A stretch of DNA of 64,000 nt from an uncultured Rhizobiaceae group bacterium (GCA_937930845.1 CALHBJ010000002.1:1-64000), one strand, 5' to 3'; counted from the first letter of the stretch, positions 35,780 through 46,990 are shown. The notes: generated by a model from the letters alone, not told the origin. Translations and numbers: made by a program.

Positions 35780-36811
35780 TCAGGCGGCCTGACGATTTTC
35801 CAAAAGCCCACGATTGACGAGCAGTTCAGCAATCTGAACCGTATTGAGGGCGGCGCCCTTGCGCAGATTATCGGATACCACCCACATGTTCAGGCCATAA
35901 TCGATGGTTGGATCTTCGCGAATACGCGAAATATAAGTTGCGTCTTCGCCCGCCGCTTCATAGGGCGTGATATAGCCGCCATCTTCGCGCTTATCGATCA
36001 CCAGACAGCCGGGCGCTTCGCGCAATATCGAACGGGCTTCATCTGCTGACAATTCATTTTCAAATTCGATATTCACTGATTCCGCGTGGGATACAAACAC
36101 CGGCACCCGCACGGCTGTTGCCGTCACTTTGATTTTGGGGTCAAGCATCTTCTTGGTTTCGGCATTGATTTTCCATTCTTCCTTGGTATCGCCGGAATCC
36201 ATGAATACATCGATATGTGGGATGCAATTGAACGCAATGCGCTTGGTAAATTTCTGCGGCTCAATTGGATCGGCCACGAACACAGCGCGGGTTTGGTTGA
36301 ACAATTCTTCCATCGGCTCTTTGCCTGCGCCGGAAACGGATTGATAAGTGGAAACGACAATGCGCTTGATTGTCGCCCGGTCATGCAATGGCTTGAGCGC
36401 AACCACCAATTGAGCCGTGGAACAATTGGGATTTGCAATGATGTTTTTTTGCCGAAAGCCGATCACCGCATCTGCGTTGACTTCTGGAACAATCAGCGGA
36501 ACTTTTGGATCATATCGAAATGCCGATGAATTATCGATGACAACACATCCAGTTGCGGCAATTTTTGGCGCCCATTCCTGGGACAGCGATCCGCCGGCAG
36601 ACATGATTGCGATGTCAGATTTGTTGAAGTCGTGGTTGTCGAGCGATTTCACCTTGAGTACACGGTCGCCAAATGAAACTTCCGTGCCCTGGCTGCGGCG
36701 TGAGGCCAGCGCCACCACTTCGTCTGCTGGAAATCCGCGTTCGTCCAGAATGGATAAGACTTCCCGGCCCACATTGCCCGTGGCTCCGACAACTGCAATT
36801 CTGTAACCCAT
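35780..36811 (-). CDS. asd: Aspartate-semialdehyde dehydrogenase
   Basis: Reduces aspartyl phosphate to the semialdehyde, feeding lysine, DAP, Met and Thr synthesis. The 343-aa enzyme has the NADP loop AVVGATGNVG at the N-terminus, IANPNCSTAQL with the catalytic Cys near residue 131, and a conserved SVSGAGKEPMEEL. ATG 36811 begins MGYRIAVVGATG; an upstream in-frame start adds ten residues. It is divergent from a small secreted protein gene, with an inverted repeat between them. Confidence 0.97.
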   Translation of the reverse strand: MGYRIAVVGATGNVGREVLSILDERGFPADEVVALASRRSQGTEVSFGDRVLKVKSLDNHDFNKSDIAIMSAGGSLSQEWAPKIAATGCVVIDNSSAFRYDPKVPLIVPEVNADAVIGFRQKNIIANPNCSTAQLVVALKPLHDRATIKRIVVSTYQSVSGAGKEPMEELFNQTRAVFVADPIEPQKFTKRIAFNCIPHIDVFMDSGDTKEEWKINAETKKMLDPKIKVTATAVRVPVFVSHAESVNIEFENELSADEARSILREAPGCLVIDKREDGGYITPYEAAGEDATYISRIREDPTIDYGLNMWVVSDNLRKGAALNTVQIAELLVNRGLLENRQAA

Positions 36812-36863
36812 GATTATTGTGCTCCACTCTCCCAATTGCACGAACCAGACAAAGCTGGTCGAC

Positions 36864-36884
36864 CACTCTCTCCCGGGGAGAGTG
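36864..36884. repeat. CTCTCCCGGGGAGAG-type inverted repeat upstream of asd
   Basis: CACTCTC (36864-36870) and GAGAGTG (36878-36884) flank TCCCGGG. Similar CTCTCCC/GGGAGAG palindromes are scattered as REP-like elements in many proteobacterial genomes. Only one copy is in this window. Confidence 0.55.
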
Positions 36885-36964
36885 CGGGAGAAAGCAGTTA
36901 AAAGGTGGTCTTCGTCTTGATAACCTTCATAAGCATGAGGCGCGTTTTAACGGCCTTTGGAAAA

Positions 36965-37414
36965 ATGTCAAACATTGGCCAGATTGCCATGGCCGCCCTG
37001 TTGCTGATGGGCAGTCTGGTTCACGCCCAGATGACACTTGCACCCCTAAACGCAGCTCAAATTCGCACGGAACTTTTCGGCCGTGCAGTTTCCGGCGAAT
37101 ATAATTCAGGTAAGCCCTGGGCCGAACGCTTTTCCCGCGATGGCACAAGTCAATACAGCGAAAATGGCCGCATTGCCCATGGCACCATGCAGGTTCGAAG
37201 CAATCAATTATGTTTCACTTATGTGGAAGTGGCAGACATGGTCGGGGGGTGTTTCGAAATCTGGAAACGCAGCCGCAATTGTTTTGATTTTTACGCCATT
37301 GATGACACACAAGTGAATGCCACAACGCGCCAGAAACAATTTGGCGAAGCCTGGGATGCCCGCGCCTGGTTCAGCGATGAACCATCCACCTGTGCCACTG
37401 AACAGATTTCCTAA
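36965..37414 (+). CDS. Small secreted protein of unknown function
   Basis: A 149-aa protein with a signal peptide (MSNIGQIAMAALLLMG, cleavage near HAQ). The mature part has a beta-rich look: a YNSGKPWAERFSRDGTSQYS stretch, HGTMQVRSNQLCFTY and GCFEIWKRSRNCFDFYAID, with four or five cysteines that may pair. It resembles DUF995-type lipocalin-like exported proteins of rhizobia, but I am not certain. ATG 36965 is chosen because it starts the signal; ATG 36935 is a longer option. Confidence 0.7.
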   Translation: MSNIGQIAMAALLLMGSLVHAQMTLAPLNAAQIRTELFGRAVSGEYNSGKPWAERFSRDGTSQYSENGRIAHGTMQVRSNQLCFTYVEVADMVGGCFEIWKRSRNCFDFYAIDDTQVNATTRQKQFGEAWDARAWFSDEPSTCATEQIS

Positions 37415-37458
37415 GGCGGGTTGCGACAATTCCGACCTAAACAAAACCTTTTGGCGGG

Positions 37459-38118
37459 TTATTGGCGGGCACCAAATATCGCACTGCCAACCCGTATATG
37501 AGTGGCACCAAAACCAATCGCCGTCTCAAAATCTCCCGACATGCCCATGGAGAGATTGGACAAGCCTGCCTCCTGGGCAAGTCGCGACAGCAACGCAAAA
37601 TGTGGCCCTGGATTTTCCTCAAATGGTGGAATGCACATCAGGCCTTCAATCTCCAGCAAATGTGTTTTGCGACAATGCTCCACAAATGCAACGGCCTCTG
37701 AGGGAGCAATTCCAGCCTTTTGTTCTTCCGCTCCGGTATTCACCTGAACAAATAATCGGCACACTTTGCCCTGGCGCTTGAATTCCTTGGCCAGAGCCTT
37801 CGCAATCTTGTCCCGGTCAACCGTGTGAATCACATCAAACAATGCCACCGCTTCCGCTGCTTTATTGCTTTGCAATGGGCCAATCAGGTGCAGCTCCACA
37901 TCTGGATATTCAGCGCACAATTGGGGCCATTTTCCCTCGCTCTCCTGGACCCTATTTTCTCCAAAAACCCGCTGCCCGGCCGCTAAAACGGGCCTGATGT
38001 GATCCCCGTCATAGGTCTTGGAGACAGCAATCAGTTCAACAGAATCAGCTGCTCGCTCGTATTCCTTACAAGCCAGTTCGATCTGTGTCCTGACCGTTTT
38101 CAGATTGTTGGAAACCAT
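37459..38118 (-). CDS. YggS/PLPBP-family pyridoxal-phosphate-binding protein
   Basis: A 219-aa alanine-racemase-like single-barrel protein that binds PLP and helps keep free PLP and amino-acid pools in balance. The PLP lysine is in LIAVSKTYD (about residue 34); GENRVQE, LIGPLQSNK, and SMGMSGDFETAI are family signatures. It is convergent with the secreted-protein gene and divergent from leuS. Confidence 0.95.
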   Translation of the reverse strand: MVSNNLKTVRTQIELACKEYERAADSVELIAVSKTYDGDHIRPVLAAGQRVFGENRVQESEGKWPQLCAEYPDVELHLIGPLQSNKAAEAVALFDVIHTVDRDKIAKALAKEFKRQGKVCRLFVQVNTGAEEQKAGIAPSEAVAFVEHCRKTHLLEIEGLMCIPPFEENPGPHFALLSRLAQEAGLSNLSMGMSGDFETAIGFGATHIRVGSAIFGARQ

Positions 38119-38221
38119 ACAAATGCGCTCCTGGCCAATTGAGATTATGCAGCGGTTGACCTGTGGCGGGTTTTCAGGTCACTAACGCGCACAAATTCCT
38201 TATTCAACGAAGTCTCTCACG

Positions 38222-40801
38222 ATGGCAAGCGAACGCTACAATCCCGGTCCGGTAGAAGCCAAATGGCAGCAACGGTGGGACCAGGCCAAACTATTTGAAG
38301 CGGCCACCGAACCACAGGAAGGCCGTGAATCCTACTACGTCCTGGAAATGTTTCCCTATCCCTCCGGACGGATTCATATGGGCCATGTGCGCAACTATGC
38401 CATGGGCGATGTAATTGCCCGATTTAAACGGGCAATGGGGTTTGAGGTTCTTCACCCCATGGGTTGGGATGCGTTTGGCATGCCAGCAGAAAATGCGGCG
38501 ATGCAAAACAACACTCACCCCAAGGGGTGGACCTATGACAACATCGCGTCGATGCGTAAACAATTGAAAAGTATGGGTTTATCCATTGACTGGAGCCGCG
38601 AATTCGCCACCTGTGATGTGGAATATTATGCCCAGCAGCAGGCCCTGTTCCTGGATTTTCTAAAAGCCGGTCTGGTCTATCGCAAAAATTCAAAGGTCAA
38701 TTGGGATCCCGTCGACATGACGGTCCTGGCCAATGAGCAGGTTATTGACGGCAAGGGCTGGCGTTCGGGGGCTGAAGTCGAGCAACGAGAATTAACCCAG
38801 TGGTTCTTCCGAATTTCTGATTTCAGCGAAGATTTGCTGGAGAGCCTTGATACCCTGGATCAGTGGCCGGAAAAAGTTCGGATCATGCAAAGCAACTGGA
38901 TTGGGAAATCCCGAGGCTTGCAGATGAAATTTACACTGACAGAATCGATCGCGGGTTTTTCCGACATTGAAGTCTATACAACGCGGCCTGACACATTGGC
39001 TGGTGCCAGCTTTATCGCCCTGGCGCCGGAACACCCCTTGTCCGTAAAGTTGGCTGCCGACAATGCTGAACTGGAAAAGTTCAATGTCGATGTGAGGAAG
39101 TCTGGCACGTCTCAAGAGGAGCTTGAGACAGCCGAGAAACAGGGTTTCGATACCGGCTTAGAAGTCGCTCACCCGCTTTATGCAGATCAGACATTGCCGG
39201 TTTACGTCGCCAACTTCATTTTGATGGACTATGGAACAGGCGCTATTTTCGGCAGCGCAGCGCATGACCAACGCGACCTGGATTTTGCCCGAAAATATGA
39301 TCTGCCCGTCATCGACACTTTTTTCGCACTCGACAACGACACGCCGGTGACGAGTGAAGCCTATCTGCCGCCCAAGACTGACAAGGTGCGCTGGGTCAAT
39401 CAACCCGCCGGCCTTGAGATCGCCACGGGCCAGGAGGCCATCGATGCCACCATCGCGTGGGCGCAAACCAAAGGACTGGGCACAGCCAAGGAACAATATC
39501 GCCTGCGCGACTGGGGCATTTCCCGGCAGCGCTATTGGGGCTGTCCAATTCCTGTCGTGCATTGCGATACCTGCGGCGTCGTTCCCGAAAAGGCAGAGAA
39601 TCTGCCTGTCGAGCTTCCCGATGATGTGACGTTTGATATTCCAGGCAACCCCCTCGACCGTCACCCAACCTGGCGCAATGTCAGCTGCCCAAAATGTGGA
39701 GCAGACGCCCAACGCGAAACCGATACGATGGACACATTCGTGGATTCATCGTGGTATTTTGCGCGTTTTGCCGATCCCACAGCTTCCACGCCGACAAATG
39801 TTACGGCAGCGAATCGCTGGTTGCCCGTGGACCAATATATTGGCGGCATTGAACACGCGATTTTGCATTTGCTCTATTCTCGTTTTTTCGCACGGGCCAT
39901 GAGCCAGACCGGCCATTTAAACGTTTCTGAACCATTTAAAGGACTGTTCACCCAGGGAATGGTGGTTCACGAGACATATAAAGATGCCGATGGCAGCTGG
40001 CTGCAACCCGCAGAGCTTCGGTTTGAGGAAGTTGAAGGTCAGCGCAAGGCATTCCGTTTGGATAATGGCGCTGAGGCGCAGATCGGTGGCATTGAAAAAA
40101 TGTCGAAGTCCAAACGCAATACGGTCGATCCAGACGATATTATCGCCACCTACGGGGCGGACACGGCGCGTTGGTTCGTGTTGTCTGATTCTCCCCCGGA
40201 CCGAGATGTCATTTGGACTGAATCCGGTGTCGACGGCGCCCATCGGTTTGTTCAGCGTTTATGGCGGCTGGTTGATTCAATCGTTGAGAGCAAAGATCCC
40301 GAAAGCCCGTCTGGCAATGAAGATGTGCTGCGCGCCACCCATGTGGCTCTCGATAATGTCGGCAAGATGATACCGGCCCTGCGCAACAATGCAGCGGTTG
40401 CCCAGGTCTACACACTGGTCAACGCATTGGAACAGGCCGTGAGATCCAACAATGTATCTGCCATTACCCTAAGATCTGCCATTGAGATCACCTTGCAAAT
40501 GGTGGCACCAATGATGCCCCATCTGGCGGAGGAGTGCTGGGCTAAACTGGGTCATGAAACAATGATCAGTGATACACCATGGCCAAAAGTGGATGAAAGC
40601 TGGCTGGTACAGTCTACGATCACATTGCCCGTCCAGATTAACGGCAAGAAAAAGGGCGAGATAACCGTCGACGTGGACCTTGATCGCGAAGGCGTTGAAA
40701 AAGAGGTGCTGGCGCAGGACTTTGTTCAGGCCGCTCTTTCTGGTAAGAGCGTTCGGAAACTGGTCGTTGTCCCCGGGAGAATTGTCAATGTGGTCATCTA
40801 G
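38222..40801 (+). CDS. leuS: Leucyl-tRNA synthetase
   Basis: An 859-aa class I aminoacyl-tRNA synthetase. The HIGH-type motif appears as [15 protein letters not shown], the CP1 editing domain as [15 protein letters not shown], and the KMSKS loop as EKMSKSKRN. Four Cys of a zinc-like insertion (HCDTCGVV and CPKCGAD) are present. The C-terminal domain ends [10 protein letters not shown]. It overlaps lptE by 14 bases, and leuS-lptE-holA is the conserved alphaproteobacterial order next to parB. Confidence 0.98.
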   Translation: MASERYNPGPVEAKWQQRWDQAKLFEAATEPQEGRESYYVLEMFPYPSGRIHMGHVRNYAMGDVIARFKRAMGFEVLHPMGWDAFGMPAENAAMQNNTHPKGWTYDNIASMRKQLKSMGLSIDWSREFATCDVEYYAQQQALFLDFLKAGLVYRKNSKVNWDPVDMTVLANEQVIDGKGWRSGAEVEQRELTQWFFRISDFSEDLLESLDTLDQWPEKVRIMQSNWIGKSRGLQMKFTLTESIAGFSDIEVYTTRPDTLAGASFIALAPEHPLSVKLAADNAELEKFNVDVRKSGTSQEELETAEKQGFDTGLEVAHPLYADQTLPVYVANFILMDYGTGAIFGSAAHDQRDLDFARKYDLPVIDTFFALDNDTPVTSEAYLPPKTDKVRWVNQPAGLEIATGQEAIDATIAWAQTKGLGTAKEQYRLRDWGISRQRYWGCPIPVVHCDTCGVVPEKAENLPVELPDDVTFDIPGNPLDRHPTWRNVSCPKCGADAQRETDTMDTFVDSSWYFARFADPTASTPTNVTAANRWLPVDQYIGGIEHAILHLLYSRFFARAMSQTGHLNVSEPFKGLFTQGMVVHETYKDADGSWLQPAELRFEEVEGQRKAFRLDNGAEAQIGGIEKMSKSKRNTVDPDDIIATYGADTARWFVLSDSPPDRDVIWTESGVDGAHRFVQRLWRLVDSIVESKDPESPSGNEDVLRATHVALDNVGKMIPALRNNAAVAQVYTLVNALEQAVRSNNVSAITLRSAIEITLQMVAPMMPHLAEECWAKLGHETMISDTPWPKVDESWLVQSTITLPVQINGKKKGEITVDVDLDREGVEKEVLAQDFVQAALSGKSVRKLVVVPGRIVNVVI

Positions 40802-41348
40802 GCCGCCCCTATCTGCGATCGGTGCAGGTGTGCGAACCACTGTCGTATTAGCTGGTATTTTTTTGGCCGGTTGCACAGTTGAGCCCCTCAATGCGACCCG
40901 AGCATCTGGCGTGTCAAATGTGGATTCTTCTACCCGTCAGGTATTGGCACAAACGCAAGTCGACCCGGTAACCACCCGCGTTGCCCAACAGGTACGCAAT
41001 CAATTGTTGTTCTCAATGAATGGCGGCCAATTGCAACCTGGCGGCCGCTATCGGGTCAAACTGGCAATTGAAGAGGAAAATCTGTCTCAGTTTGTCGAAA
41101 CCGGAAGCCGTACAACAACCGCCGCACAAGTCATATTGCGCGGACGTTATGCGCTGATCGACACCCAATCCCCCAACAGCGGCGAACAAACAATCGATCA
41201 GGGGCTAAGACAATCTGTCTCATCCTATGACCGTACTTCCCAGAGTTTTGCCAACAAACGGGCACGCAGGGACGCGGAGAACCGTGCTGCTAAACAATTG
41301 GCGCGCCAGATTGAACTCGCAATTGCTCAAAAGATTGCCGGGAACTAG
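40788..41348 (+). CDS. lptE: LPS-assembly lipoprotein LptE
   Basis: LptE plugs the LptD outer-membrane translocon. The 186-aa protein has a signal peptide whose lipobox is FLAGC (Cys at about residue 26), and a LptE-type domain with [19 protein letters not shown] and repeated short beta strands. Its ATG (40788) lies inside the end of leuS in another frame, so it is translated by coupling. A longer in-frame ORF upstream is just the leuS overlap. Confidence 0.9.
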   Translation: MWSSRPPLSAIGAGVRTTVVLAGIFLAGCTVEPLNATRASGVSNVDSSTRQVLAQTQVDPVTTRVAQQVRNQLLFSMNGGQLQPGGRYRVKLAIEEENLSQFVETGSRTTTAAQVILRGRYALIDTQSPNSGEQTIDQGLRQSVSSYDRTSQSFANKRARRDAENRAAKQLARQIELAIAQKIAGN

Positions 41349-41368
41349 TTTGAACAAGCCGGACAACC

Positions 41369-42409
41369 ATGGCTGACATCAAAGCACATGAGGTTGACCG
41401 TTATCTTGCAACCCAAAAACTGCCCCATTGCATTTTTCTCATCTATGGGCCTGATCGCGGTTTGGTGCGGGAACGTGCTGAAAAGATCATAAAAATCAGT
41501 GGTGTCGAGCGCGATGACCCGTTTTCACTGATCAGTCTTGATGCGGATGATGCTGCGGCAGACCCATCTCGGATTGCCGATGAAGCCCATACCGTGTCCA
41601 TGTTTGCAGGCCAAAGAGTGGTCTGGATCAAAGGCTCCACTCAGAAAAATCTGGCCAAGGGCATAGATCCAATTCTGGCCACACCACCTTCGGATTGTGT
41701 TGTCATCATCGAGGGTGGAGATCTTAAAAAATCCGCACCATTACGACAGCGAATCGAAAAATCATCCCATGCGATGGCCCTGCCCTGTTATCAGGATCAG
41801 GCCCGTGCATTGGATGTGATGATTGATGAAGAATTAGCCGCTTCTGGCGCAACAATTTCACCGGGCAGCCGCAATCTGCTGAAAAGCCTTTTAGGTGCGG
41901 ACCGCATGGCATCGCGCAGCGAAGTTCAAAAACTGTGTCTGTATGCCGGCCCCGGCACCGAGATCGACGACATAATGATATCAGATGTCGTGGGAGACGC
42001 ATCGGCTCTCGTACTTGATACGGTCATTGATTGCGCCCTGACAGGTGACATTCGAACGATGGAACATATGTTCAAACGTCTGATTGCCCAGGGCGTTGCA
42101 ACATTTCAGATCGTCAGTGCGCTGCAACGGCAGGTTCAGATGATGCATGTGATGCGGTTAAAGATGGAAAGCCTGCGCCAGTCGGCCAACACAGTTGTAC
42201 AGGGTGCCAGGCCGCCCATCATGTTCAAACGCAAGGATGTGGTTATCTCCGCCCTGTCGCGTTGGCCCTCGGCCAATCTGGAAAAATGCCTGGAACGTGT
42301 GGAGAAGCTGACTCTGGAGAGCAGATCCAATGCTGCCCTGTCCAATGCCCTTGTGGCGACAGCCCTGCTGGCCATTGCCGTTGAAGCCCGGCGTAACGGG
42401 CGCAACTGA
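41369..42409 (+). CDS. holA: DNA polymerase III subunit delta
   Basis: The delta subunit opens the sliding clamp in the clamp loader. The 346-aa protein has the delta fold: FLIYGPDRGLVRERAEKI, RVVWIKGST, and C-terminal ISALSRWPSANLEKCLERV. Lengths and motifs match alphaproteobacterial HolA. It starts 20 bases after lptE. Its stop is only 3 bases from the parB stop on the opposite strand, with no terminator visible between them. Confidence 0.94.
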   Translation: MADIKAHEVDRYLATQKLPHCIFLIYGPDRGLVRERAEKIIKISGVERDDPFSLISLDADDAAADPSRIADEAHTVSMFAGQRVVWIKGSTQKNLAKGIDPILATPPSDCVVIIEGGDLKKSAPLRQRIEKSSHAMALPCYQDQARALDVMIDEELAASGATISPGSRNLLKSLLGADRMASRSEVQKLCLYAGPGTEIDDIMISDVVGDASALVLDTVIDCALTGDIRTMEHMFKRLIAQGVATFQIVSALQRQVQMMHVMRLKMESLRQSANTVVQGARPPIMFKRKDVVISALSRWPSANLEKCLERVEKLTLESRSNAALSNALVATALLAIAVEARRNGRN

Positions 42410-42412
42410 AAG

Positions 42413-43312
42413 CTAACCCAGCTTCTTTTCCAATTGATCCAACTGCTCAAGAGATTTGTAGTCGATCACCATGCGACCTTTGCCATTGTCCTTGTGATCC
42501 AGAACAACTTTCATTCCCAATCTATCAGAAAGTTTCTTTTCAAGCGCTCGTGTGTCCGCGTCTTTTTCTTTCTTGGCCGGACCGCTTCCTGATTTTTTAG
42601 GTGCCTCATCCCAATGGGCAGCCAGTTGTTCTGCCTGACGTACAGACAAACCTTCTGCAGAAATTTTGCGCGCCAGATCAATTGGATTGTCCAGTGTGAT
42701 GAGCGCACGTGCATGGCCGGAAGACAAAGATCCTTCCGATACCATTGTGCGCACCTGGTCCGGGAGCTTCATCAAACGCAATGTATTGGCCACATGACTG
42801 CGACTCTTGCCGATGGTTTTGGCCAGATCAGCCTGGGTATATTGATGCTCATCAATCAATTGTTGATACCCCATAGCCTCTTCAAGGGGATTGAGATCTG
42901 CCCGCTGCACATTTTCAATAATCGCCAGTTCGAGGCTTTGGCGGTCATCCACTTCCCGCACGATGATCGGAATTTCATGAATTCCAGCCTTTTGCGCAGC
43001 CCGCCAGCGGCGCTCGCCCGCGATCAATTCATATTTGCCAGGATCATTCGGTTTTGGCCGAACCAATATGGGTTGCACGACACCATGCTCGGAAATCGAC
43101 CTGCTGAGGTCTTCAAGCTCTTCGGCCCCAAATACCCGCCTTGGGTTATTGGGATTGGGTTCGATATCAGCAATGGAAACCTGCTGGTCAGCACTGGGAA
43201 TTTCAATGGCAGATTCCGTGTCCTGGTTAGTAACTGGCTCCGGCTGGTCCATCTCACCAATCAGCGCAGCGAGACCCCTGCCAAGGCGTTTTTTTGTTGG
43301 TTCATTTGCCAT
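42413..43312 (-). CDS. parB: Chromosome partitioning protein ParB
   Basis: Binds parS and spreads to form the partition complex. The 299-aa protein has RRVFGAEELEDLSRSI, the CTPase motif GERRWRAAQKAG, and a helix-turn-helix YTQADLAKTIGKSRSHVANTL, then a C-terminal dimerisation segment. Three parS-like sites lie 1.6-3.7 kb upstream. It follows parA after 36 bases. Confidence 0.97.
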   Translation of the reverse strand: MANEPTKKRLGRGLAALIGEMDQPEPVTNQDTESAIEIPSADQQVSIADIEPNPNNPRRVFGAEELEDLSRSISEHGVVQPILVRPKPNDPGKYELIAGERRWRAAQKAGIHEIPIIVREVDDRQSLELAIIENVQRADLNPLEEAMGYQQLIDEHQYTQADLAKTIGKSRSHVANTLRLMKLPDQVRTMVSEGSLSSGHARALITLDNPIDLARKISAEGLSVRQAEQLAAHWDEAPKKSGSGPAKKEKDADTRALEKKLSDRLGMKVVLDHKDNGKGRMVIDYKSLEQLDQLEKKLG

Positions 43313-43348
43313 ATTGTCTGTTCCTACGACCCAAATTGGGATTGAAAT

Positions 43349-44164
43349 TTATCGATCAGCCCGCTGGACCTTCTTTTCACGCTGTATCACCTCTGAAGCC
43401 AGTCTCAGATAGGCCTGACTGCCGGCGCAATTGATATCATACAACAATACCGGTTTCCCAAACGATGGAGCCTCAGAAATACGCACATTGCGCGGTATGA
43501 TTGTATCGTAAACCAAATCGCCCATGGTCTCGCGCACATCGCCCACAACCTGTTGGGCAAGATTGTTCCGCTTGTCATACATCGTCATCACGATGCCCTG
43601 GATGGCCAGCGTGTTGTTGATGGACCCCTTCACCTGATCAATGGTTTTGAGAAGCTGGCTCAACCCTTCAAGCGCGAAGAATTCTGCCTGCAATGGAACC
43701 AGAACCGAATCTGCTGCGGCCAATGCATTCAAGGTCAAAAGATTGAGCGAGGGTGGACAGTCAATAATAATATACGTGAAGTCGGGTGAACGCCCCAAAT
43801 GCGCAGCAACCGCTTTCTTGAGCCGAAAAATTCGGTCTGCTTCATTGGAAATTTCCATTTCGACGCCCAACAGGTCCAGTGTAGAAGGCGCAATAGATAG
43901 CCTGGGAACAGCCGTTTTCTGAACCACATCTTTCAATGACATTTCTGCCAAAAGAAGATCATAGGTCGATTTGTCCCGTTCATTGGTACCAACACCGACA
44001 CCGGTGCTCGCATTGCCTTGGGGGTCAAGATCAATGAGCAAGACCTCTTCGCCAATCGCAGCCAAAGCAGTGGCCAGATTGATTGCTGTCGTGGTTTTGC
44101 CAACACCGCCCTTTTGATTTGCCAGCGCAATTACACGCGGTCTCATATCTTGATTGATGCTCAT
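43349..44164 (-). CDS. parA: Chromosome partitioning ATPase ParA
   Basis: A 271-aa ParA/Soj ATPase with the deviant Walker A KGGVGKTT near residue 22 and DLDPQGNAST after it, and IIIDCPPSLNLLT for Walker B. ATG 44164 is used because AGGTG lies just upstream; MRPRV at 44146 is an alternative. It pulls ParB-parS complexes apart during segregation. It is preceded on the same strand by rsmG, as expected. Confidence 0.97.
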   Translation of the reverse strand: MSINQDMRPRVIALANQKGGVGKTTTAINLATALAAIGEEVLLIDLDPQGNASTGVGVGTNERDKSTYDLLLAEMSLKDVVQKTAVPRLSIAPSTLDLLGVEMEISNEADRIFRLKKAVAAHLGRSPDFTYIIIDCPPSLNLLTLNALAAADSVLVPLQAEFFALEGLSQLLKTIDQVKGSINNTLAIQGIVMTMYDKRNNLAQQVVGDVRETMGDLVYDTIIPRNVRISEAPSFGKPVLLYDINCAGSQAYLRLASEVIQREKKVQRADR

Positions 44165-44343
44165 TACACCTGACAGCTCTCGAAAAAACGGCTTGATACC
44201 GGCATGGGACTCACCGGATATGTCTGCATACAAAAAGTCAAAATGGTCCTGTCGATCATTCGCGCAAACAGGTCCAAATCACGGGCTACTCATAACAGGG
44301 ATAGGAACAATTGGAACGGCCAGAGCCCAACAGTTTACTAAAA

Positions 44344-44982
44344 TTATTTCCGCACAACATTGCGAAGCTTCAAAATCACCGAATCAGAACTGAGTTTGCT
44401 TGCAACGACCTCACAATCAAATGACCAGTCCTTTTCAGCAGCCACGATTTCAGACAGATATTCACGACCTTTGGGGAATATTGCCGTGGTATCTTTGGAC
44501 AATTTACCCTGGGTTAACCCTAATAGATCGTTCAACGAAGCCAGTGCCCGGGCGCTGATCACATCGGGCTGGGGCAATTCCCGAAGCGCGTCTTCAATGC
44601 GGGCACAGTGAATGTGGATGTCCACGCCTTTGCCTTGCAGGTTCAATTCCCGGGCGACAGAGCGCAGGAACGAACATTTTTTCTGATTGCTTTCAACAAA
44701 ATCGACCCGACCGCCCGACTGGTCCGCCAGCAAGATTGCCACGATCATGCCGGGCAACCCCGCGCCACTGCCAAGATCGATCCAGTGACGGGCATCAGAT
44801 GCCGCATCAAAGCACTGAAAGCTGTCTTCCACATGCCGGGTCCAGATTTCCGCGACTGTTGACGGGGCAATCAGGTTGATGCGCTTTTGCCATTTTTCAA
44901 GCAGGCTCACATAGGCGTCTAAACGGGCATATGTTTCACGTGAAACGTTTTTCAGGAATGCAGGCGGATTGGGTGGAGACAT
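44344..44982 (-). CDS. rsmG: 16S rRNA (guanine(527)-N7)-methyltransferase RsmG (GidB)
   Basis: A 212-aa SAM methyltransferase with the DLGSGAGLPGMIVAI loop near residue 70 and ISARALASLNDLL further on. It methylates G527 of 16S rRNA, the site behind low-level streptomycin resistance when lost. Its 5-prime end contains a parS-like site (44932-44947), so bases of this gene also serve segregation. It follows mnmG by 13 bases. Confidence 0.96.
   Translation of the reverse strand: MSPPNPPAFLKNVSRETYARLDAYVSLLEKWQKRINLIAPSTVAEIWTRHVEDSFQCFDAASDARHWIDLGSGAGLPGMIVAILLADQSGGRVDFVESNQKKCSFLRSVARELNLQGKGVDIHIHCARIEDALRELPQPDVISARALASLNDLLGLTQGKLSKDTTAIFPKGREYLSEIVAAEKDWSFDCEVVASKLSSDSVILKLRNVVRK
44932..44947. 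promoter_or_regulatory. parS: parS-like ParB-binding site inside rsmG
   Basis: TGTTTCACGTGAAACG matches the TGTTTCACGTGAAACA consensus at 15 of 16 positions. It sits in the first codons of rsmG. Confidence 0.93.
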
Positions 44983-44995
44983 GGTCTAATTACAC

Positions 44996-46897
44996 TCACA
45001 AGACCGATTTACGGGCCGCAGCACCAATTGGCTGTTCATCGCCCTTTTGTTTTCTCAAACTGATCAAGATCAGGCTCAAGGCGGCCGGTGTCATGCCATC
45101 AATACGCCCGGCCTGGCCGATGGAGTCAGGTTTCACCTTTTCCAGTTTTTGCCTGGCTTCATTGGACAAACCTGTAATCGAAGCATAGTCAAAATCGGAA
45201 GGTATGGGAAAACTCTCATCCTTCTTTATCGCAGCGATATCTGCCTTCTGCCGCTTCATATAAACGGCATATCCCGCTTCTATTTCAATCTGCTGGGCAA
45301 TTTGCGGATCGATCTCCTTCAAGTCCGGCCACACGGCCTGAACCTGTTCCAGAGATATTTTTGAATGGCTGAGCAGTTCAAATGCAGAGCGCCGCACTCC
45401 ATCCATGGTTATTTTCAGGCCATGTTCAGCCGCCACATTTGGCGTAATGGCCCGTGCTTCAAACTCCGCCCGCGCATTGTCCAGAGCCTGTTCCTTGGCG
45501 CCATAGGCCGCTTCCCGTTTGGTGCCAACCAGTCCAAGGGCAATACCTTCAGCCGTCAATCGCTGGTCGGCATTGTCGCTGCGCAGGCTCAATCGATATT
45601 CCGCCCGTGAGGTGAACATACGATAGGGTTCATCAACCCCTCGACTAACCAGATCATCGATCATTACACCGATATAAGATTGGGTTCGGCTAAAGACGTG
45701 TCCTGACTGCCCGGCGGCCCGGCGGGCGGCGTTCAGCCCGGCCACAAGTCCCTGGGCGGCGGCTTCCTCATAACCAGTTGTGCCATTAATTTGTCCGGCA
45801 AGATAAAACCCGCCTACTGCCTGGGTTTCGAGACTCGATTTCAATGCGCGCGGATCCACATAATCATATTCAATTGCATAACCAGGCTGCAATATGACCG
45901 CCTGTTCCAGCCCTTCAATTGTTGCGATAAATTCCCGCTGAACCTCTTCTGGCAAAGAGGTCGATATACCATTGGGATAAACCGTATGATCGTCGAGACC
46001 CTCCGGCTCCAGAAAAATCTGATGGCCGTCCCGTTCTCCAAATTTGACAATCTTATCTTCAACCGATGGGCAATATCTTGGTCCAACACCCGCAATCTGT
46101 CCTGAATACATGGCCGAGCGATGCACATTATCTGCGATGATTTGGTGGGTTTTGGTATTGGTTCGAGTGATACCACATTCAACCTGGGGCACGGTAATCT
46201 GCTCCGTCAATGTGGAGAACGGAATGGGCGGATCATCTGCCGGTTGCATCTGCAATGATGACCAGTTGATAGTACGGCCATCCAACCGGGCAGGCGTTCC
46301 CGTTTTAAGGCGACCAAGCGGCAATTTCAGCCGTTTAAGCGTGTCTGCCATGGCGGCTGCCGGATTTTCGCCCATGCGGCCCGCAGGCCATTGCTTTTCA
46401 CCAATGTGAATGAGGCCATGCAAGAACGTGCCGGTTGTTAAAACAATAGAATGACACCTGATCGTCGAACCATCAGCCAATACCAGTCCGGAAATCTGAC
46501 CATCAGATATAATAAGATCTGCCGCCTCGGCCTCGATCACCGCGAGATTAGATTGCTCTTTGATTTCCTCCTGCATTGCAGTGAGATAAAGTTTTCGGTC
46601 AGATTGGGTACGCGGGCCCCATACAGCTGGGCCTTTTCGACGGTTAAGCATTCGAAATTGAATGCCCGAACGGTCTGCAACCCGTCCCATAAGACCATCC
46701 AGCGCATCAATTTCCCGAACCAAGTGACCCTTGCCCAATCCACCGATTGCCGGATTACAGGACATGGTGCCAATGGTCGCAAATTTATGAGTGACCAATG
46801 CGGTTTTCGCGCCCACCCGTGCAGATGCCGCGGCCGCTTCTGTGCCAGCATGTCCGCCACCCACAACAATCACGTCATATTCGGGTTGATTGGTCAT
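44996..46897 (-). CDS. mnmG: tRNA uridine 5-carboxymethylaminomethyl modification enzyme MnmG (GidA)
   Basis: A 633-aa FAD protein that with MnmE modifies U34 of tRNAs. The N-terminal FAD loop [13 protein letters not shown] is followed by [24 protein letters not shown] and [15 protein letters not shown]. Length is normal. It is upstream of rsmG, and its own upstream gap to mnmE holds two parS-like sites. Confidence 0.98.
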   Translation of the reverse strand: MTNQPEYDVIVVGGGHAGTEAAAASARVGAKTALVTHKFATIGTMSCNPAIGGLGKGHLVREIDALDGLMGRVADRSGIQFRMLNRRKGPAVWGPRTQSDRKLYLTAMQEEIKEQSNLAVIEAEAADLIISDGQISGLVLADGSTIRCHSIVLTTGTFLHGLIHIGEKQWPAGRMGENPAAAMADTLKRLKLPLGRLKTGTPARLDGRTINWSSLQMQPADDPPIPFSTLTEQITVPQVECGITRTNTKTHQIIADNVHRSAMYSGQIAGVGPRYCPSVEDKIVKFGERDGHQIFLEPEGLDDHTVYPNGISTSLPEEVQREFIATIEGLEQAVILQPGYAIEYDYVDPRALKSSLETQAVGGFYLAGQINGTTGYEEAAAQGLVAGLNAARRAAGQSGHVFSRTQSYIGVMIDDLVSRGVDEPYRMFTSRAEYRLSLRSDNADQRLTAEGIALGLVGTKREAAYGAKEQALDNARAEFEARAITPNVAAEHGLKITMDGVRRSAFELLSHSKISLEQVQAVWPDLKEIDPQIAQQIEIEAGYAVYMKRQKADIAAIKKDESFPIPSDFDYASITGLSNEARQKLEKVKPDSIGQAGRIDGMTPAALSLILISLRKQKGDEQPIGAAARKSVL

Positions 46898-46990
46898 TCA
46901 ATTTCTATCCTATTTCAGGCCTAAAACCGAACCTAGGCCGGGAAACGAGCATATAGGGTGTCCGGCATGTTTGGTCAAAACTGGTCAGTT

